This document shows positions 33,889 through 36,720 of a stretch of DNA of 36,720 nucleotides, piece after piece (position 1 is the stretch's first letter; each line of letters opens with the position of its first letter). The notes under the pieces are model-generated. The model did no database searches. It was not told where the DNA came from and saw nothing but the letters and a program-made list of their open reading frames with translations. Source of the DNA: an uncultured Gammaproteobacteria bacterium (GTDB taxonomy: Bacteria; Pseudomonadota; Gammaproteobacteria; Arenicellales; JAANXG01). The stretch is taken from assembly GCA_947259875.1 (NCBI GenBank), contig CAMYNX010000009.1, positions 1-36,720 of the forward strand. The letters are read 5' to 3'. The position numbers and the translations under genes were made by a program.

Positions 33889-34138
33889 TAGCCCTATTAT
33901 TACACCAAAACAACCGAATGATGGAGCGGGTCATTGATCGCGTCACTCCAAACCATCGGTCGCCGTGGTCACAGTGCCCTGGTTGGTTTCGCCGATCGTG
34001 GCGCTGGCTGAAGCTTGAACTCTCGGTCTTGATCTTCATTCAAGCCATCACTACGGTTATTCCGATCGCTTCAACATCGCGCTCAGAACGGAATGTCTCG
34101 GCGCTACCTTCAGCGGTCTTAACGCAATATCCGGGTGT
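33889..34138. repeat. TIR element copy 8, decayed
   Basis: The left end TAGCCCTATTATTACACCAA and the inner CCGAATGATGGAGCGGG align with the family's left end, and TCTTAACGCAATATCCGGG (about 34117-34135) with its right end. Inside, CTTCATTCAAGCCATCACTA and CGGTTATTCCGATCGCTTCA (about 34028-34070) match the inverse complement of the central module of copies 3 and 4. It is the most diverged copy, hence the oldest. The 363-base gap it occupies contains no gene. Confidence 0.65.
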
Positions 34139-34248
34139 GATTATTATTCCCGCAGAAAATGAAAACGAATCAATCAGACCACACTACAGGGCGTAATCAT
34201 ATCATGCCGTGCGAAGCATATTGGTAACAACTCTTAAACTGCGTAGCA

Positions 34249-34872
34249 TCAAGGCACGGCGAGGAATTCGCGCCCTTGGAATCTCAAAACCGCTCCCTGC
34301 GGTTTGATTTCAACCACCGCAAGTTGACTATTTACAGTTTGTCCCTGCCGATAGATTTTTTGATTGATCATTACGAAACGACGACTGGGTTGCTCTGAAT
34401 AAGAGACTACGTTGACGACGATTTCAGACAAGCGCTGACGCATGCCATCATCCAGATCACCGATGGTAGGATAGCTTCTCGACGTGTGAGCGGTCGTCGC
34501 GGACCGGGATATTGGCGACGTGGCCGATTCAGGCGTTTTGACCGCCACCTTCGGAGGATCCGCATTCGTCAATGCCGGCTTCGTGACTGCCGTAGAGGCC
34601 GATTTTTGTGTTGCAACGACACGACGTGCACGGGCCGATACGGCCTGCGATTTCTCGCTAGTGGATTGGACCACATCGTCTTGACTCCAAAACATGACAC
34701 CGTAAATCGCCACCCCTAGCAGCATCAGCATTATTAACAGCACCAATGCCAACCATAACCAACGTCGACTTACGGGGGACTTCGGATAGCTATGCACAGT
34801 ACTCAACGTCGGCACATGGCCGAGCGATCTTTCACGCTCCGATTTTTTTAAAGCATCGAGTATGTAGGACAT
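34249..34872 (-). CDS. gspB: General secretion pathway protein B (GspB-like)
   Basis: A 207-residue inner-membrane protein. The N-terminus MSYILDALKKSERERSLGHVP is the hallmark of GspB/ExeB, a single membrane span follows (about residues 37-62), then a Thr/Ser/Ala-rich linker and the C-terminal GspB domain (EIVVNVVSYSEQPSRRFVMINQKIYRQGQTV and IKPQGAVLRFQGREF). GspB works with the ATPase GspA to let the type II secretion secretin pass the peptidoglycan. It starts one base after the gspA stop codon, so they are co-transcribed. The remaining gsp genes are not in the window; in many gammaproteobacteria gspAB stand apart from them. Confidence 0.88.
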   Translation of the reverse strand: MSYILDALKKSERERSLGHVPTLSTVHSYPKSPVSRRWLWLALVLLIMLMLLGVAIYGVMFWSQDDVVQSTSEKSQAVSARARRVVATQKSASTAVTKPALTNADPPKVAVKTPESATSPISRSATTAHTSRSYPTIGDLDDGMRQRLSEIVVNVVSYSEQPSRRFVMINQKIYRQGQTVNSQLAVVEIKPQGAVLRFQGREFLAVP

Positions 34873-34873
34873 T

Positions 34874-35986
34874 TCAACTAGCCGGTGATCGAATCAACAA
34901 AGGTAATGCGTCTCCTTGCAGCACGGCATTCAAGCGCATTAATGTCTCAACACCCACGACGCCGTCGGCATTCAGTGCATTACGCCTCTGAAACCCGATC
35001 ACATGTTGCAGCAGTTCGGCATCAAATACCGGCCTTTCTTCATCGAGCTCCGATAGATTGCCCTGTGACAACGCGACGCGATTGAGCGCCTGGCGCAACC
35101 AAAGCACATCCGCGCCGGCATCATCCAGTGACAGCTGCAGGCTACGTAGTGGTGGTGGCCGCCATAACAACCAGTAATCACCGAACCAGTACGGATCTAT
35201 ATCGGAGATCAGGTATTCTACTTGTTCTCCAACAAAATCGAGACTGACGCGCCTGTCGCCAACGTGAGTAACGACGACATATTGAGACACATCTGTTAAA
35301 GATTTCAACACCAGTATCGCGGCACGATTGTGGCTACGCAGATTATTCCACGTGCCGCGGCTCTTGAAACATCTCAATCCCAACCGTTCAATCTCTCGAC
35401 AGACCCGGCTGTCGTCGAACAATTCCAGACGCTCACCCCATAATGCCGTCAAATGGCTGAATGCTTCCGCCTTGCCGTTTAGCGCCGCGTACTCGCGAAG
35501 CAACTCGGATATCGAAGGGGCATCAATCGTCGCGGTGGCAACCATATCCGAAAGCTTGGTAACCCGTTGCGGCCCGAGGGATGCGGCAAGGGTGGGTGTG
35601 GCCGGTAACGGTTCCATAGGGGGATCTGATTGATCAGAATCCGTTTTTGCTATCAACGGCGTATCAACCCCTGCATCGGTATCTGGGCTTTGTTCCACTG
35701 AGATCTCCCGATTGAGCTCAACTGCGGCGGTTGTGAGCTTGTCTACCAGCTGTAATCCTGAAAACCAACCCACCACTCGATCACCCACCGGAGTAAACAC
35801 CAATACTGCCACCAACGACGCGACGGCAGGCAGCCATACCCAATGTGTCGCCCCGACCTTTTCTTTTTCCTCACCCAAGACTTCCACGGCAGCGTGGCGA
35901 GCGATAGACCTAGTTACCTGGGGTTTGTCCTGAGAGTACGCCCCCATCAGGGCGCGATCACAAATTACGTTGACTAATCTTGGCAC
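34874..35986 (-). CDS. gspA: GspA, C-terminal part downstream of a frameshift
   Basis: About 370 residues, opening with PRLVNVICDRALMGAY, which is the last helical motif of the AAA ATPase domain of ExeA/GspA, followed by a membrane span (WLPAVASLVAVLVFTPVGD, near residue 55), a C39-peptidase-like domain (about 150-280) and a peptidoglycan-binding domain (VIGFQRRNALNADGVVG, near residue 335). It has no ATPase motifs of its own and is clearly the continuation of the reading frame that ends at 35958. An internal GTG at 35986 would be the only start if translated alone. The join is described under the N-terminal part. Confidence 0.8.
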   Translation of the reverse strand: MPRLVNVICDRALMGAYSQDKPQVTRSIARHAAVEVLGEEKEKVGATHWVWLPAVASLVAVLVFTPVGDRVVGWFSGLQLVDKLTTAAVELNREISVEQSPDTDAGVDTPLIAKTDSDQSDPPMEPLPATPTLAASLGPQRVTKLSDMVATATIDAPSISELLREYAALNGKAEAFSHLTALWGERLELFDDSRVCREIERLGLRCFKSRGTWNNLRSHNRAAILVLKSLTDVSQYVVVTHVGDRRVSLDFVGEQVEYLISDIDPYWFGDYWLLWRPPPLRSLQLSLDDAGADVLWLRQALNRVALSQGNLSELDEERPVFDAELLQHVIGFQRRNALNADGVVGVETLMRLNAVLQGDALPLLIRSPAS

Positions 35987-36671
35987 ACCTCCCGAGTTCT
36001 GATAGACCTGATGCGGCGTTATCGGAAAACAATGTCTTCCTAACGCCGGCCACCTCTAAACGGTAACGAATATATTCAGAGGTCTCCTGACTGGATAGGG
36101 GCTGCAGGTGATAACGGGCGGTGATACGCTGATTGAGTTGGCGCAAATCGGCGCGCCGCAGGATCTTGGCCAATTCCGGTTGACCGATTAGAATAATCTG
36201 TAATAGTTTTTGCGTTGTCGTTTCGAGATTGGTAAGTAACCGAATTTGCTCTAATACTTGTCGCGATAGAAGTTGCGCCTCGTCGAAAATCAGCACCGTA
36301 TGTCGGCCCTCGGCGAAACTTTTCAATAAATAGTCATTGAGAAGATTTAAAAGCTGCTTTGGTGAGGCATGCACTGAATACTCTATTTTCAGTTCATCAC
36401 AAATCGCTGCCAGAAGTTCATTCTGATCCAAATTAGGGTTGAGCAGCATAGCGACGTCCACATTGTCTGGTAGCTGGGACAATAAACACCGACACAGCGT
36501 AGTCTTGCCAGTTCCGACTTCACCGGTGAGCTGGAGGAAACCCCCGGATTGCTGAACGCTGTAAAGCAGGTGCGCCATCGCTTCCCGATGCCGCTTGCTC
36601 ATATACAGGTAGCGAGGATCTGGAGATATTGAAAATGGCGGTTCGGAAAGCCCAAAGTAGGCGGCGTACAT
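35958..36671 (-). CDS. gspA: GspA, N-terminal AAA ATPase part, frameshifted
   Basis: About 237 residues from the ATG at 36671 (MYAAYFGLSEPPFSISPDPRYLY), with a GTG two codons upstream as an alternative. Walker A is GEVGTGKTT near residue 49, Walker B VLIFDEAQLL near residue 125; this is the ExeA/GspA ATPase that drives type II secretion secretin assembly. After residue about 222 the normal sequence is lost (GLSELGRCAKISQRNL). In the next frame the DNA reads VYQNSGGVPRLVN, the expected continuation, so one extra base (or two missing bases) lies near 36008-36011. Together the parts would make a normal GspA of about 590 residues. This may be a true mutation or a sequencing error. Confidence 0.85.
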   Translation of the reverse strand: MYAAYFGLSEPPFSISPDPRYLYMSKRHREAMAHLLYSVQQSGGFLQLTGEVGTGKTTLCRCLLSQLPDNVDVAMLLNPNLDQNELLAAICDELKIEYSVHASPKQLLNLLNDYLLKSFAEGRHTVLIFDEAQLLSRQVLEQIRLLTNLETTTQKLLQIILIGQPELAKILRRADLRQLNQRITARYHLQPLSSQETSEYIRYRLEVAGVRKTLFSDNAASGLSELGRCAKISQRNL

Positions 36672-36700
36672 AGTCACACCAGTCTGTTACCGAACCAGGG

Positions 36701-36706
36701 ATTATA
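36701..36706 (-). promoter_or_regulatory. gspA: -10-like box upstream of gspA
   Basis: ATTATA on the plus strand reads TATAAT on the minus strand, 30 bases before the gspA ATG. It lies within a 10-base palindrome ATTATATAAT, so it reads the same both ways. The matching -35 region would lie at or past the window edge, so this is a candidate only. Confidence 0.35.
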
Positions 36707-36720
36707 TAATGGGCAATGAC

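Overview
The window looks like a chromosomal segment of a sulfur-metabolising gammaproteobacterium. Its housekeeping genes (rlmI, prfC, gluQ, ppsA/ppsR, prc, sohB, gspAB) have the usual gammaproteobacterial form. The most telling metabolic locus is a qmoA-qmoB-hdrC-hdrB cluster, which in such a background points to oxidation of sulfite through APS (reverse-running APS reductase). No aprAB, dsr or sox gene lies inside the window, so this rests on gene family and context. No species is assigned.

Layout. 1-1044: a lysine/alanine-repeat histone H1-like gene and an AT-rich stretch without a convincing gene. 1045-4060 (minus): a NorQ/NorD (CbbQ/CbbO)-type AAA+ ATPase and VWA protein pair without its usual client genes. 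4349-9463 (plus): the qmoAB-hdrCB operon, closed by a clear terminator. 9860-11566 (plus): HAD phosphatase and SohB peptidase; convergent with prc (11589-13682, minus). 13941-17064 (plus): FAD oxidoreductase, alkyltransferase-like protein and FAH-family hydrolase. 17530-20164 (minus): J-domain membrane protein, VWA protein and DUF6279-like lipoprotein. 20244-24720: SpmA/SpmB-like membrane protein, rhodanese, Gfo/Idh oxidoreductase, GluQ and a periplasmic DsrE-like protein. 25152-26205 (minus): cytochrome c5-type protein and an extraordinary methionine-repeat secreted protein. 26447-33885: prfC, FmdB-like zinc ribbon, rlmI, the divergent ppsR/ppsA pair and an ArsR-type regulator. 34249-36671 (minus): gspB and a frameshifted gspA.

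The most unusual feature is a family of mosaic, non-coding elements bounded by terminal inverted repeats (core GTATATTGCACCAAGG), of which I find eight between 9743 and 34138. They are 106-274 bp long (one is truncated and one is strongly decayed), carry reshuffled internal modules in either orientation, and sit tightly against genes. Four abut start codons (3-16 nt away) as the only 5' flank. One lies exactly between two co-oriented genes of an apparent operon, so that its ends overlap the stop codon of the first and lie 4 nt from the start codon of the second. One other supplies a stop codon, and two fill gaps between convergent genes. They look like MITE-like elements taken up as gene boundaries or mRNA-level elements; their mobility and function are inferences.

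No tRNA, rRNA, CRISPR array, transposase or prophage gene was recognised.
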